The position numbers and the translations under genes were made by a program. This document shows, in pieces, positions 42,912 through 56,300 of a DNA stretch of 64,000 nt. The stretch is from Chelonoidis abingdonii (taxonomy: Eukaryota; Chordata; Testudines; Testudinidae), in NCBI RefSeq assembly GCF_003597395.2, contig NC_133770.1:85941646-86005645 (forward strand), given 5' to 3'. Numbering within the stretch: the stretch's first letter is position 1; each line of letters opens with the position of its first letter. The notes under the pieces are model-generated. The model was given only the letters and a program-made list of their open reading frames with translations. It did not search any database and was not told the DNA's origin.

Positions 42912-44078
42912 GGATAAAGACTAACACAGCTACCTCCTGATACTTTAGTTCCTATAGGAGTTCATTACACAGTCCTGGGCCAGCCCTTGAGAAAGTTCTG
43001 CCCCACACCCAGATGAACTTTACCCTCATTGTAGAGTTGCATTACGCCAGAGGAGCAACTGGCACAAACAACACAATTGCCAGCTAAACTGAACACATTT
43101 GGCATCAGACTAGAATCTAGCTATCTATTGTTCCAACCATCCTGTACCTCTCACTACAGGGTATGAACACTTAGCTCCTACAGGTGCAAAAATGAAGACC
43201 TCTACAAGCAGAGCTGAAGGAGCAGCACAAGCTTAATTTGTGTGGTAGAGGCTTGTGTTTTTGGAAATGAAGATTCTGGGTTCTACTCCTGATGCTGCAT
43301 GTTGGCTGTTTAGATGATGGTTAGGTCATTCCTGTGCTGCAGTCCCTTGATCCTGGCTGCTCTGAAGAATGCCCTTGAGATAAGGGAAGCCCCCCATGTT
43401 GCATAGCATCAGCACAGACTGTTCAATGCCAGCTATGATAGCAGGTCCCCACACAGGGGACATGTTGGGGGCTATTCCTGAGGGAATGGAGACATGAGTG
43501 GAGTGCTTCTGTGCTCTGGCAGTTCCCACCTGCCTCAATGACCCCTTGGGGCCTTTGGCAGCCAGGCCCAAGGGAGAGCAGCTCTATATTGGCACCCAGA
43601 TTGAGTAAGGAAAAAGTGGCATAAAGTCACCTTTGCCTCCTGTTTTGGGCCTTGTGCCTAGTGCTAGTTGGGTGTAGAGATGAATGGGGCCCTTTGTGTC
43701 TATGGCTTGGTTATACTTTGCTGCCAGTGACATCTGAACTTAAGAAAACTGAAGGAATTTTAAGAATCTAATTCATCTGTATTTTGTACATTTTGTTCAG
43801 TTTGGGCACTAGGTAATCAGAGCCTGTTCTGTTTCACTGTTATTTCTAGTCACTTTCACCCTCTGGTTCTTCAGCCCTTGCACGATGTTATTGACTAGTT
43901 AACACTGAGGTGGGGGGAGGTTGGGGGCAGGATGATTGTTTGGGATCCTAATGTGAGTTGGTCCTAAAACGCTTTAAAGGCTGTTTGCACTTAGTCATCA
44001 AACACACATAGATGGGCTTGGGAGTTGGGTCTCACACACTAAGAATAGAAGCTACATTCAGTTGTTTTCATTATTTAA
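42912..44078. other. Upstream flank of the first TGM4 coding exon found
   Basis: Non-coding. The first TGM4 exon (short in the family) should lie upstream of 44213 but cannot be picked out from sequence alone. No clear promoter. Confidence 0.35.
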
Positions 44079-44157
44079 CAATATAAATATAAAAATATAA
44101 TATAAATATAAAAATATAATATAAAAGCAACTGGAATTCCTCCCCCCCCCCCCCCCC
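44079..44157. repeat. AT microsatellite followed by a 16-C run
   Basis: AATATAAATATAAAAATATA repeats at about 44079-44126, then C(16) at 44142-44157. The C run lies about 55 bases before the exon 2 splice acceptor. Confidence 0.9.
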
Positions 44158-44212
44158 GAGTGTTTTAACATCAAACCATTTCTCTTTCTCCCTCCTTGCT
44201 CCCTGTTTCCAG

Positions 44213-44395
44213 CCAGCAGCCTGAAGACCCTCGGAGTTGATTTGCTCCAAAAGCAAAATGCCCGTCTTCACCACACTGAGGAGTATCATGAGAACAACAG
44301 TCTGATTGTGAGACGAGGGCAGGTGTTTCAGTTAAAGCTGACCTTTGACCGGGAGCTGAAAGACAATGACAAAGTGGTGGTGCAGCTCAGTGTTG
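44213..44395 (+). CDS. TGM4: TGM4 exon 2 (N-terminal beta-sandwich)
   Basis: Acceptor CCCTGTTTCCAG, donor GTAAGA. The first two bases finish a codon begun in the missing exon 1; the last base starts the next codon. Encodes HHTEEY and [12 protein letters not shown], hallmark of the transglutaminase N-terminal domain. Confidence 0.93.
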
Positions 44396-47300
44396 GTAAG
44401 AACACAACTCTTTAGCTCTCAGCGGCATGTCTAGCAATGCAGGAGTTGCCATACTGGGGTACACTAGCCCAATCAGACTTGTATGGTATCCAGTCTCAAC
44501 ACTAGCCAATGCTGCTGCAGAAAAGGGTGAAGGACTGGATGCACCATAATGCACCTGGCCAATTTTATACTACACCATCGCAGTGGAGACTTAATTTCTT
44601 CCAGACCTTGGCTGGTAGCTAGATTATAGATCAAAGCATGAGGACAGGAAATAGAACCTTGTAGTCCTGACTACCATACATCTGGTCTAACCATTAGACC
44701 TTGTCATCTTATCACATGCTGAGTCACACCTCCTCTGTATTTTGTATTGATCTATTTCCAGGTGAGAAACCCATGAAATCCAACAAGACCCTTTTGTCGA
44801 TGGACCTGAGGTCTGGGCAGGACTCCCAGTGGTGGTGTGCCAACATCTCTAACACCAGTGAGAAGGAGGTAGACAGATTGCTTGTACACATAATTCATTC
44901 AAATGGAAGGACCACTCGGTGCTGCAATGGCAGAGTGGGTGCTCTGGGTATGCCAGGGTCTGAGGGTGCTGTAGAAGCAGGGACTACACTCAGCTTTGGG
45001 GAGAGAGAGAACACTTGTGTCACTCCCCAAGGCCCCCTTTGAGGCAGATGGATTCAAGGTAGAACAGTGTCAGCAGGCTTCAAGGAACGCTGAGCCCAGC
45101 CCTTTTCTGTGCGTAGGAAAGAGTCACTGCAATATGAGAAGGGGAGTTAACTGGGAGACATGGAAGAGTATTCAGAGCTCTGAGACTGGCTTCTGCTGCC
45201 TGCTCACTAGCTTTATAGGAGAAACTTTCCCATTTAATTCATCGCTCTATCACTGTATTTCTGACAGCTGCTTCGTCCCCATCTCCTCCATTTCTCCCTT
45301 CAGCATGTACCACAGGCTTGACTAGATTCATTGCTGAAAGATCAGAAAGTGTTACTTGTACCACACATTGAACAGGGGGTCAATGTGATGGATAATCGCC
45401 TGCCTTGTGCTTTGCTTAGTGCCTGGTAGCTGTGACCAGTCCGGCAGATGCAGCTGTTGGAAAATACTTTCTGAGTGTGAAAACTGCACGTCACATTTAT
45501 AACCCTGGAAACAAAGTTGTCTACGTGTTGTTCAACCCTTGGTGTGAAGGTAATAGAAATGGCCTCTTGACGTGGTTACAATGACTGCTATAGGAGATGA
45601 TGTGTTCTTTAGACTTTCCCTCTTTATTCTCAAATTCTTGCGCCTCTTCTCTTTAAAACACTGATGCCTAATTCTGCAAGCCATGGAACGTCAGCCAACA
45701 ATATTTAGCACTGATACCGGGCCTGACTGTGAATCCCTTACTCTCATTGGTGCTCCATTATTCACACTAATGGTCCCATTTAAGCCAGTAGCAAGGTTTC
45801 TCTGAGTAGTGGCTCATCAATGGGAAAAAGGGGTTCATCATCCAGTTCATTGTGAACAAGTAAGTGTTAAAAATAAAGATGTTTTCTACCATTTCATAGA
45901 GAACATGTTTTTTCCAGGGAAGGAAGAAAATTCAGGACTTAAATCTGAATGCTGTTTAATCATTATTTTGGAACCAGTGCTACCAACTCTAAACTTCACT
46001 AGCTTTATGTTTCAAGAACAGAAAAGATTTGTTCAGCCTTTGAAAAGTTTTCTATGAAGTGCATGAAAATCAAGTGACATGTTCATGTGTTTTCTTCAGC
46101 TGACACGGTTTTCATGCCTAACGATACTGAAAGATTGGAGTACGTTCTCAGTGACACAGGCTCCATCTATGTTGGATCAGTACAAAATATAGTTGGAAGA
46201 CCCTGGAATTTTGGACAGGTAAAAGACAGTAATAATTTGGGCATGATCACATGTGCGCTCTGTCTCTCTCAACATAAGCAGGTGCTATTCCAACAAATGT
46301 GACCTTTCATTGAGACCCCAGTTCAAGGAGCTACGTAAGCACACACATATCTCAGAGGTCATGAGTACTCTTATTCATTTCAATGGGAATACTCACATGC
46401 TTAAAGTAAAGCACATCATTAACGCATTCTTGGTAGACGGGAGGTGGCTGTGGAGCCAACTTCCAGAGAACCTCAGGCAAATCCAGAGTCTAACCATCTT
46501 TAGGAAACTTTATGAAACCTTATTCTTCAAAAAGGCCTCTCAATCCCCCATACCAAGCCACAGTCCCCCAAGACATGGTTTTAAAAGGTAAATTAATGAA
46601 ATCTAAAAGATAGAAAGCAAAAACCCTAGTCCAAGCAGAAGTTTTTACTTCGAAAAGAAAGACATGCCAGAGGCTCCATGAAGTCCACTAGGGACTTTGC
46701 TACTGCTGTTGATTTAACATGGTAGGCACTCAGATATTACTGTGATTGGAGACAGTGTAAAACCCTGAACGATAGGTTTGATTTAAAAAGTGGTTGTTAT
46801 TAGTATGATAATGATATTCAGAAAGTATTAAGAAATAAAAGACCCAATTCTCCACTCTGTTACATCAATGCAAGAAAGGGGATAACTGGGCCCAAATGAT
46901 CTAAAGACCTCATCATGTAATTTACACATATACTGGTTGACCAGTGACTGAATGGGCATGGTGGGTAAACTACCCTGTAACTCATAAAGGTCACCCTCCA
47001 AGACAGCTGTGAGATACCATTAGCAGAGAAGTGGAGGAAATCTGTATGTGTGCTATAGATAAATAGAGAGCTTTGGCCTAGTGCTCTCTGGCATATTTCT
47101 TGAATTCTCTGTTCACACAAGTAATAAACAAATAAACAAAACAAAAAAAGAGGTATGTTTACACTGCAATAAAAGACGGACGGTATGGCTGTGACTGGCT
47201 CGGATCGGCTAACTCAGGCTTGCAGGGCTTTGGCTGCAGCGGCTATAAAATTGTAGTGTAAATGTTTACGTTCAGGTTGGAGCCAAGGTTCTGAGACCCT

Positions 47301-50300
47301 GCGGGGGAAAAAGGTCTCAGAGGACGGAAGAAGAGCTCTGTGTATGCATGTCTTTCTCATTTACAGAAGTTGGTCCAATAAAAGATATTGCCTCCCCCAC
47401 CTTGTCTCGCTACAATTAGGTGGCAATATATAGATTTATTCATTCTACCTTTTACTGTCACAAGCTTTTGTTAGTCACATGAGTAGTTCCACTGACTTCG
47501 GTGAGACTATTAATGTAACTAAAGACTACTCACAAGAGTAAGGATGGCTGGATAAGGTCCTATATATTAATGCATGGAGACTGGTCTATGCTTGCCCCCA
47601 CAGATGAGGTTCTTCCATTTCAGGCCTAAGACAGAGACAGTTCTGGGGCCCTGTTCTGTAGATAACCAGTGAACTTCAGTCTCCGTGGAAGTCAATGCAG
47701 TAACTTTCATTGACACTAAATTCATTTGCCATTATAAGGTTTGGAGGTTAATCTGAGTCATATTGATTAGTTGCTGTAAGAAAACTCAAATAGACTTGTT
47801 AGTATCAGGCAGTTTGCATTTGGAGCAGCAAGTAAACAGACCTTTGTTTTTTCTCTCCAAAACAGTTTGAGGAAGATGTCTTGGACTCCTGTATGTATCT
47901 CCTGGACAAAAGCAAACTCAAGCAAAAAGTTAGAAAAGATCCTGTGATTGTGTCCAGAGCCATGTCTGCTTTGGTGAGTCTCTCTGAGAAGTGACTTGTC
48001 ATTGACTCATTTCTTTATATTTTGCTGCTACAAATCAGTTTGTCCCAACTCCTCTTCCTCCTGTTTGTCTGTCTCAATCTCTTCTGTGCCCCTGGCATTT
48101 AGAAAACCATTATAGGCCTAATTTGAAATGGATTTTGCTTATAACTCACATGGAGGAGGGTCTGAAGAAACTGGCAGAGGGAAAAGGCAGCTGCAATATA
48201 GCATCCCCACATTATCTAGACAGTCCTTTCTGATGCATGGCTGCTATGCTGCGGTTGTACTCTCTGCAGGGCAAGAATCAGGAGAACACCTGTTGTACAT
48301 GTTATATTTCCCTTTCAGTGCACTAGAAAAACTTATGATGCAAAATGCATGCTGAGTTATTGCTCCTCTGAGCGGCAGTTACACCTCTACTCTGGATGTC
48401 TGAGCCTTACAGGATGAACATGGGTAGCTGGCTGAGGGAAGCCGGCTAATGATAGCAAGACAACCTTGCTAACTGCCATAGTTACAGTGGGTGCCCTGTG
48501 CCCAGATGAAGTGCAGGCACAGAAAGGATCTCTGTGACAGATCTGAGTTCCGCTAGGTCTCTTGCCTGACTTTGTTTTCTCTGTTCTCTGTGTCTTAGGT
48601 TAATTCCAATGATGAATCAGGAGTCCTTTTTGGGAACTGGTCAGGAACCTATACTGGTGGAACCTCCCCTGTGGCCTGGACAGGAAGTGCCCCAATTTTG
48701 CAGAAATACTACAAAACAAAAAAACCCATCCGCTTTGGTCAGTGCTGGGTTTTCTCTGGAGTTCTTACTACAGGTAAAATACAGCACCATCCATCTTTCC
48801 CGATACACCAAACACTGGGGAGAGATTCCTCTACACAGTGCAGCTGGTGGCGGGGAACTTTCCAAAGAGCTTTTCCTAGTGAGGTTTCGTTCATCTATAT
48901 TTCAGTCATGCGCTGCCTGGGGATTCCAGCCAGAAGTGTGACTAACTTCGCCTCGGCTCATGATACTGAGGAAAATCTGAAAGTTGACATCTACATGAAT
49001 GAAAAGGGCGAAAAACTGGATGACATGACATCAGACTCTGTCTGGTAACTCTAAAGAATGCTAGATAATTCCTGTACTCCTGAAGCTTTCCTGTAGAACT
49101 TTATCTGTATTTCTAAGCACCAGGAGGTTTTTCTTTTAGAACTTCTCTATTATTTTGAGTTTGCAGCTGAACAATAAGAGGAAGCTTGAATATTTTGTAT
49201 AGGCAGTTCCCTGTTAAACCTGCATCTGAGAGGAATAGACAGTTTGTGCTCTAGCCGGGTTTGTGTTATAGCCTTAGCAGCCCCTGTAGTTAAGGATTCC
49301 CAAGCTGTTCCATTCTAAGCTCTTGTTTTGACCTGCTCGTATCTTTCTGTTCTATCCAGCTGAAATTTTGCATGCTTGGTCTCTTTTTGAAGTTGAATTT
49401 TCCTGTAAACCACATGGAAAAGTGTTTCAGCCATCTTTGTGGGTGAAGAAAATGAAAAAAATGCCATTTTTTTTTCATTATGAAAAAAAAACCCTTACGT
49501 ATTACTTAGTTCTAGTGTCCACATGGTTGGTGCTTGACATATGTCATGGAAACAACCCTTGGACCAGACCAAGTGACCTGATGCAATTTGGGGTTAACTT
49601 GGCCACATTATGAGCCTTTGAAAATCATACTTGGCCCATGAGCAGTAAGGGCCTAATCCAGTGCTCTTTTAAATCAATGGAAGACTTTCATGGCCTACAG
49701 TGGACAATGGATCAGGTTGTATATTTTAAAAAATAACATTAAAGGTCTTTTTCACAACGATCACATAATGGTCTGAGCAAAGGTGGATGGCGCTGTGTGT
49801 GCATCAAAAGCCTAGCTGATTTATAGTGAATGAGGCAGGTCACGTTTAGGAGCCCCGCCTCATTCTGGGCCCAATCCAAAGCCTATTGACATCAGTCATA
49901 AGATTTCTATTAACCAAAGCCAGCAGGCTTTGGACGAGGGTCTCACCTGCACAGGTGCATGTCCTTGTTCCCTCTCCCCAAATAAAGGGCCAGACTGTGG
50001 CCTCCTGGTTCAGGCTGAGTAGCACATGACTCCCCAACTAGTCTCATTGCTACCAGTGGTAAAGCTGGGGTGTAAACTACCAGTCAGTGTGAGTAAGGAG
50101 AACACAATCTGATCCAATCAGACAGTTAAAGACAGAAAGAGGTAAGACTGCTGCAGTGGTTTACAGTTCTCTTCTCACCACGTGCAAAGGACATAATGCA
50201 TGGAAAATACAGATTTTTCCCCTCCATTCTTTAAAAAAGTATATCTGCCATAAAAATGAGTCAGAGTACAAAACTGAGCCCACTTCTTCCTCTAGGGGTT

Positions 50301-53300
50301 CAATATGGTCACTCAGCTCTTTGGGTCCTGAACATGCATGTTAAATTGCAGGGTGCAAATAATGTTGTTTTTAACTTTGCAACCTAACTGCATGTAGGAA
50401 TTTTCACGTGTGGAATGATGTGTGGATGAAAAGGCCAGACTTGCCCCAGGGTTTTGATGGTTGGCAGGCACTTGATGCCACCCCACAGGAGATAAGTCAA
50501 GGTAGGATTTACAAACAAAGAGACTCTATTGTGATTTGGGGGGGGGGAGGTATTTTACAAGGAAAATTTTTCAGCAAAGCACTTGAACACTTTAAGCACT
50601 TGACTAGTCCAATTCATGTCAAACCTGAGTGAAGTGAGTTGCCCAAGTTCACACAGGGGTAGAGCTGAGAATAGAAGTTAGATCTCCTGGTTCCCAGCCC
50701 TATGCTCTGACCTCTTAAATGAGAGTCCTTTGGCCTCACTGCTGGTGCCATGGATGTAAATGTTATGGCATTTTTGCAATCAGAAAATCAAACATTTGAT
50801 GGCACTAGGAAATGAAAATGGTTTAAGGCGTTGGAGCACGGGCTCTTGATCTGCGTTCTGTTCTCATCTCTACCCTGATTTACTGGGTGACCTTGGGCAA
50901 GTCATTTTGCCTCTCTGGGCCTCAGTTTACCCATTACTGAACAGGAGATGATAGTTACCTGCCTAAAAGAGTGTTGTGAAGACTAATTGATGGTTAATGT
51001 TAGCAAAGCGTTTTGATATCCTCAGATTACAAGCACTACAGAAAGGCAAAGCACTCTTTTTATTTTACAGTAAATTCTGCTGACACACTTTTTTCAGCCT
51101 GTACCTTCCAACATCCATCAGCATACATCTCTAGATCCTACAGATAAAGCACGTTTCAAAGGGTTGGCCTGTGCATTAGTCCTTGTTACAGATGATATTT
51201 AATATGCTGTCCTTTGCCATTTCGGCTTTTGAAACAGAGTAGTCAGCAACTGTGTAACTGTAGCAGGAATCAGAAGAGCTGAAATAAAGAAGGCCTAGAA
51301 TTATCATTGCAAACTGAAATATGCTGAACTCTAGCACAAGCAGATAGATACAAAGGGCCTGATCCTGCAGTGCTGTGTGGTGCTGAGCACTGTCAACTCT
51401 CGTTATAGTCAATGGGAATTGAGGGTGCTCAGCACCTCGCAGGAAGTGCTCAGGAAGTGCCATGATTTTGGGCTTTGGAAATCTTTTGCTGCTTTGTAAA
51501 ACCTGCTTAGAAATTGCATGTCTGCAGCTGGTTTCATAGGGGAGATTGTGGTAGGATTCCTAGCAGCATACAAGTGATACAAGTCACATTTCATCGTGTA
51601 AAAAATCTGCTACTTAAAGGATCATAAGAGTTTTGAGCTCAGAACTAGTATGGAGGAATATTTATTGCCAGGTTCAGTCACCATGAGGGTGGGCCACTGC
51701 TGTGGGAGGTCAGGGATATTATGTGTATGTGGTGACTGAGGAAAATGAAGCCTCACTTAATACATGTGAAAAGGAAGTAACATTCAACATACTCTTTAGG
51801 TGTTTACCAGTGCGGCCCTTGTCCACTAAAAGCCATCAGAAGTGGAGAAGTCTATTTGTTGTACGACTCCAAGTTTGTGTTTGCTGAAGTGAATGCCGAC
51901 AGGGTCTTCTGGCAAGTGAAGAACGTGAATGGCAAACAGAAACTTGTCAAACTGCGTGAGGAGATCAAGACCATTGGGAAGAACATCAGCACCAAAGCTG
52001 TTGGGAAGAACACAAGGGAAGACATTACAGCACAATACAAATTCCCAGAAGGTGACTAGTAGTCGATATCTTTCCAGCATCCTGTAGAAGATAAGATGAG
52101 ACGGTTGGTCATGTGATTTTCTGCAGACACCAGAGTAGTCACATGCTTTATCAGTGTGGAAATCCAATCGGCTGCTTTAGTAATATACATTTAAAGTGTA
52201 CTACTCAGCAAAATACATTCAGAAACAGCGAGGGAATCAGGAAAATTGGTGTATGAGTATTTTTGTGTCTGCAGTGACACCTGCTGGCTGTTTCCTAGTA
52301 AGAGGTTGTAACAAGCATGCTAGTAACATGCTAGGCCCAATAGATTCAGCAGTTCTGCTTGATCCGAAATTGCCCCATTTCTTATCATCTTCTATCAACA
52401 AATTATATCATATTTCAAGAAACAGCTCCTCCCCGCCCCTTACTACATACCCAAAACTTGCTGTGTTCAGCAATGTGACTATTAAAACATCTCATTTGAG
52501 GAGCAGCCAAGTTGGGAAATCAGAGGGACATTGCAGAAAGGCATTTAAGTTAGACTCTGCATTTGATCCTTCTTCTCACCAGTTTTCCAATATAGATATT
52601 TTAGATAAATTTACTTCTCCTCAGCTCTTGCAGTCTTAGGTTTTGTTCTAGCCTATTCCTGAACAGAAGTCCGGGTTATCTGAACCTGCTTCATGCTCCA
52701 TTCTGTATGTACAAAGTTCTATGGAACACTTTTAGTGTGGTTTTTGGCCACCACATATATTGATATTGACTCCCAGTCATCCTCCTTCACCCTTGAGTTG
52801 TGTAAACCTGGTGGCCTAAGTTTTCAAAAAAGAGTAGTGTGTTTTGGGTGCTCAGCTTGAGAGACTGATTTTCAGAAAGTGCTGAGCACCTACCTTCTAA
52901 AGATCAGGGTCCTCTGAAGTATCTCAAATTGACAACCCACAAAATTAATGGTCACTTCTGAAAATCTGGCCTGGTGTGTTCGCTGACTGTTTAAATCCTA
53001 TGGTAGAGTAAAATCAGGAGAGATGCGTAGACTAGTTTAAACATGCAGTGCTCAGTGGTGGGAAGCATGTCCTGCTGTGCTGTCTATATTTTAGCAGAAG
53101 GATAAACAGAAAAATTGGACCAGATTGAGGAAACTACAGTGCACATTATTTATTATGACTATAGCTTTGCTTTTCCTTTTCCCGGTATTCAGGCTCTCCA
53201 GAGGAAAGGAAGGCTGTGGAAAAGGCTTGCTCCTATCTGAACTCTTCGAATTTGGCAGTTTGTGAGAGCACAACTCCTCTTCCACCCCTCCAGGCTGGGA

Positions 53301-56300
53301 TCCAACTGGATGTAGAGAGCGAAAAAGTTTTATGGCTGGGAAATCCCATTAATTTGAACATCATTGTACAGAACAGTTCTGCTGGTGCATGGACGATCAA
53401 TCTTGTTGCCTCTTGCCAACTGCAGTCCTACACCTCGAAAGTAAAGGCCAATCTTGGATCCATCAAACAGACTGTCCAGACCGAAGGCAAACCTGGTGGG
53501 TCTATGAATCTGTCATATCCCATGTGCCTTCTCTTATGATACTGCAATGTGTCTTCAAGAAAGCTAGTGTGGAATGACTGTGAATCAACATAGGTGTGTG
53601 ACCTGTGGTCTGACAATGCTTATGGAATAGCAATGAGGGATCTGTGCAGGGGAAAGTCTATATAATTATAATTATTATTTATTTCTTCTGTGGTAGTGCC
53701 TAGGAGCCCCAGTCGTGGGTCAGAACCCCATTGTGCTAGGTTCTGTACAGATACAGAACAAAGAAAGACATTCCCAAAATGTTTCTAATCTGAAACATTT
53801 GCATTTACTTTGATGGTCTTTTGATTGCCTGAGTGAAATAAGTTTGCTAACTTCAGTCCAGTTTCCAGTGGATGAGTGTCAATAGCACTAAAACCAACGC
53901 ACCAATTGGCAGATTTTGGCAGCTAAAATTGGTTGGATTATTGGTGGTGAGATCGTTAGGGATTGTGAAATTAAACCTGTTTGTGTCGTTTCTGTTTCTA
54001 AATTGTTGATGAACTGTTTCAGGGCTTCTGCAAATGTATTCATTCTTGATTGTTATTTGCAGAATAGTTTACACGAACTAATTTCAGACGATGGGCTGCC
54101 CCTGAATTGTTATTCATGGTGTGTCACTGGGGGTCATGGGAAAGTATTTCCGATCCCTGACTAGATGACTGAATTTTTTTGAAAAAGGAGACTAATGAAT
54201 GACAAATAATTAACAGCAAATAAGGCACTTGCAGTAAGAGTCTTCAGAGGACTAGTCATTCAGGCTAAAATACATTCAATTCTGGGGATTCAAGAGTGTT
54301 ATTACATATATAAAATGGCCTTCTGAATACACAGAACGTATGTGTTAGGACACTAGCTCTGCTATAAGGCGGGGGTGGAGGTCTGCTACATAGGTTGGCA
54401 CTTTAAAGGCGAGGACAGGAAATGTAAAGAGGATTAGTTGGACAGAGGTTTTGTGCTAGATAGAATTCAGTTTCTCGCAAGTCAAGTCTGGGGGCCTTTC
54501 ACAAGCACTAAGGAAGTTTTCCAGAAAATTTGGAATAAAATGCAAAGTTAAAAAGAGGAGAGAATTTACATAATCACAATAAAGACCTTATGTCCTGTGC
54601 CTCTGGCAAAGAAGTGGAAGTATCCCAAATGCATCTATGCATTTCATACGTCCAAATGCACTTAGGCACTTTACAATCCTTCCTATCAAACTACTTCTGA
54701 ATCAAGGAAACAAACTATAACTAAGAAGTGTTGAGCGCTGCTGCCAAGAGAGTTACATATGGGACAGAATCTTCCCTTGTCAATCAGATATTGCTCACTT
54801 GAACTTTTCTCCCAGAGGGTATTCATGTCCCTGATTCTCACACATATAGACCTCATCATTATTGTGCCGAGGCTTGGGTGGGACTTTCTCTGGAGTTCCA
54901 TTCCTCAATCCTAACCATGGCTTGCTTAGTAAATGCAGCCACACCTTTTTCTGTGAGTTTCAGCCCAATGCCTCTGCAGATAATTCACCTTCTGCCCATA
55001 TTGGAACTAGGGATCTAAAAGTTTAACCGGTTAATGGATAAGCATCGGTCTTATCTGTTTTGGTTAATGATTAAAGTGCTGCTTGAGCCCAGGACTCCGT
55101 TGCTGCCCCGGAGATCGCAGCCAGGAGAAACCCCAGGCACAGGGGTGGGCAGCAGAGTCCCCAGGCACTGGGGTCAGCGGCCGGGATTCCCCGCACCGGG
55201 GACTGGCAGTGGAGCCCCGTGTAAAATTTGGGGATCCTGCAGCACCCCCAACACCCCTAATTCTCCAGTTAAATGTTTAACCATGTAACCGATAAAATTT
55301 TATTCAGTTACATGGTTACTTTTTTTTACAGTGTTATTTATATCCCTAGTTGGAACCATGTTAAACCAGAAGCAAAACAGTCACCATCTATTGGTCCATA
55401 AAGCTGTGCTGCACATCAAGTCTATGTAGAATAGACATCACCAAACATTTTCATGAAGATAACTGACTTTCTGCTTCAACCTTCTGTTGTTGTGTACAGA
55501 AAATGCTGCATTAACATCTTTTTTTTTTTTCCTGTTGTTGGTCCAGTTATTCAGCTCCCTCTGAATATAGCAGCTGATGCTTATATGAAGACTGTAACAT
55601 CTGTTGCGGATGAACTTCTCATAAAAGTCAATATTATTGCTGAGATTCAGGAAACTAATGAAAAGCTTACTGATGAGCTAACACTAACGTTCCAATACCC
55701 CCCTCTCAAGGTGGAGGTAAGAAGTTAAATGATGGATGAAGCTGTGCATAGATACCCTGGTGATGGGTGTTATACAAATGCCTATGGATGGATGGCTAGG
55801 TAAATAAGTGAGCTAGAATTGTGACTAGAAAGGATAGTGAGAACTTTCCAAAATAGGGACATGGAATCCTGCTTCCAGATAAATGTAGGTGCCTCAAACT
55901 ACCCTAACATCACAGCAGAGATTTTCAAAAATTGGAACCTAAAACTGTGTTCCTCAGTCTATATTTAGATACCCAAATAAGTGGCTTGATTTTCAGATAT
56001 GCTGAGCACTCAATACACCTATGGGAGAGCTGCTGGGAGCTCAGCTCTTTTGAAAACCAGGCTTCTTGTTATAGGGCTAAGTACCAGAGCAAGGAGCCTG
56101 ACTTTCAGGTCCTCTGTTACAAAGGTGGCTGCAGTGTCTGACTGAGAACTGCTGTGTCATTTGAAAGAGGCCATAAAGATGGACTTTAAATCCCTTGGCA
56201 CAGTCCCTCACAAAATCGTGGCGGAAAGATGAGTTCCAGTTGGTATAACTCTATGTACATTCATGTGACTTGAAAGCTGCCTCAGAGGCTACTGACAAAC

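Noticed and set aside
52196..52639. 147-codon open frame in TGM4 intron 10
   Set aside because: No domain, intronic, and AT-rich composition makes it a likely chance frame.
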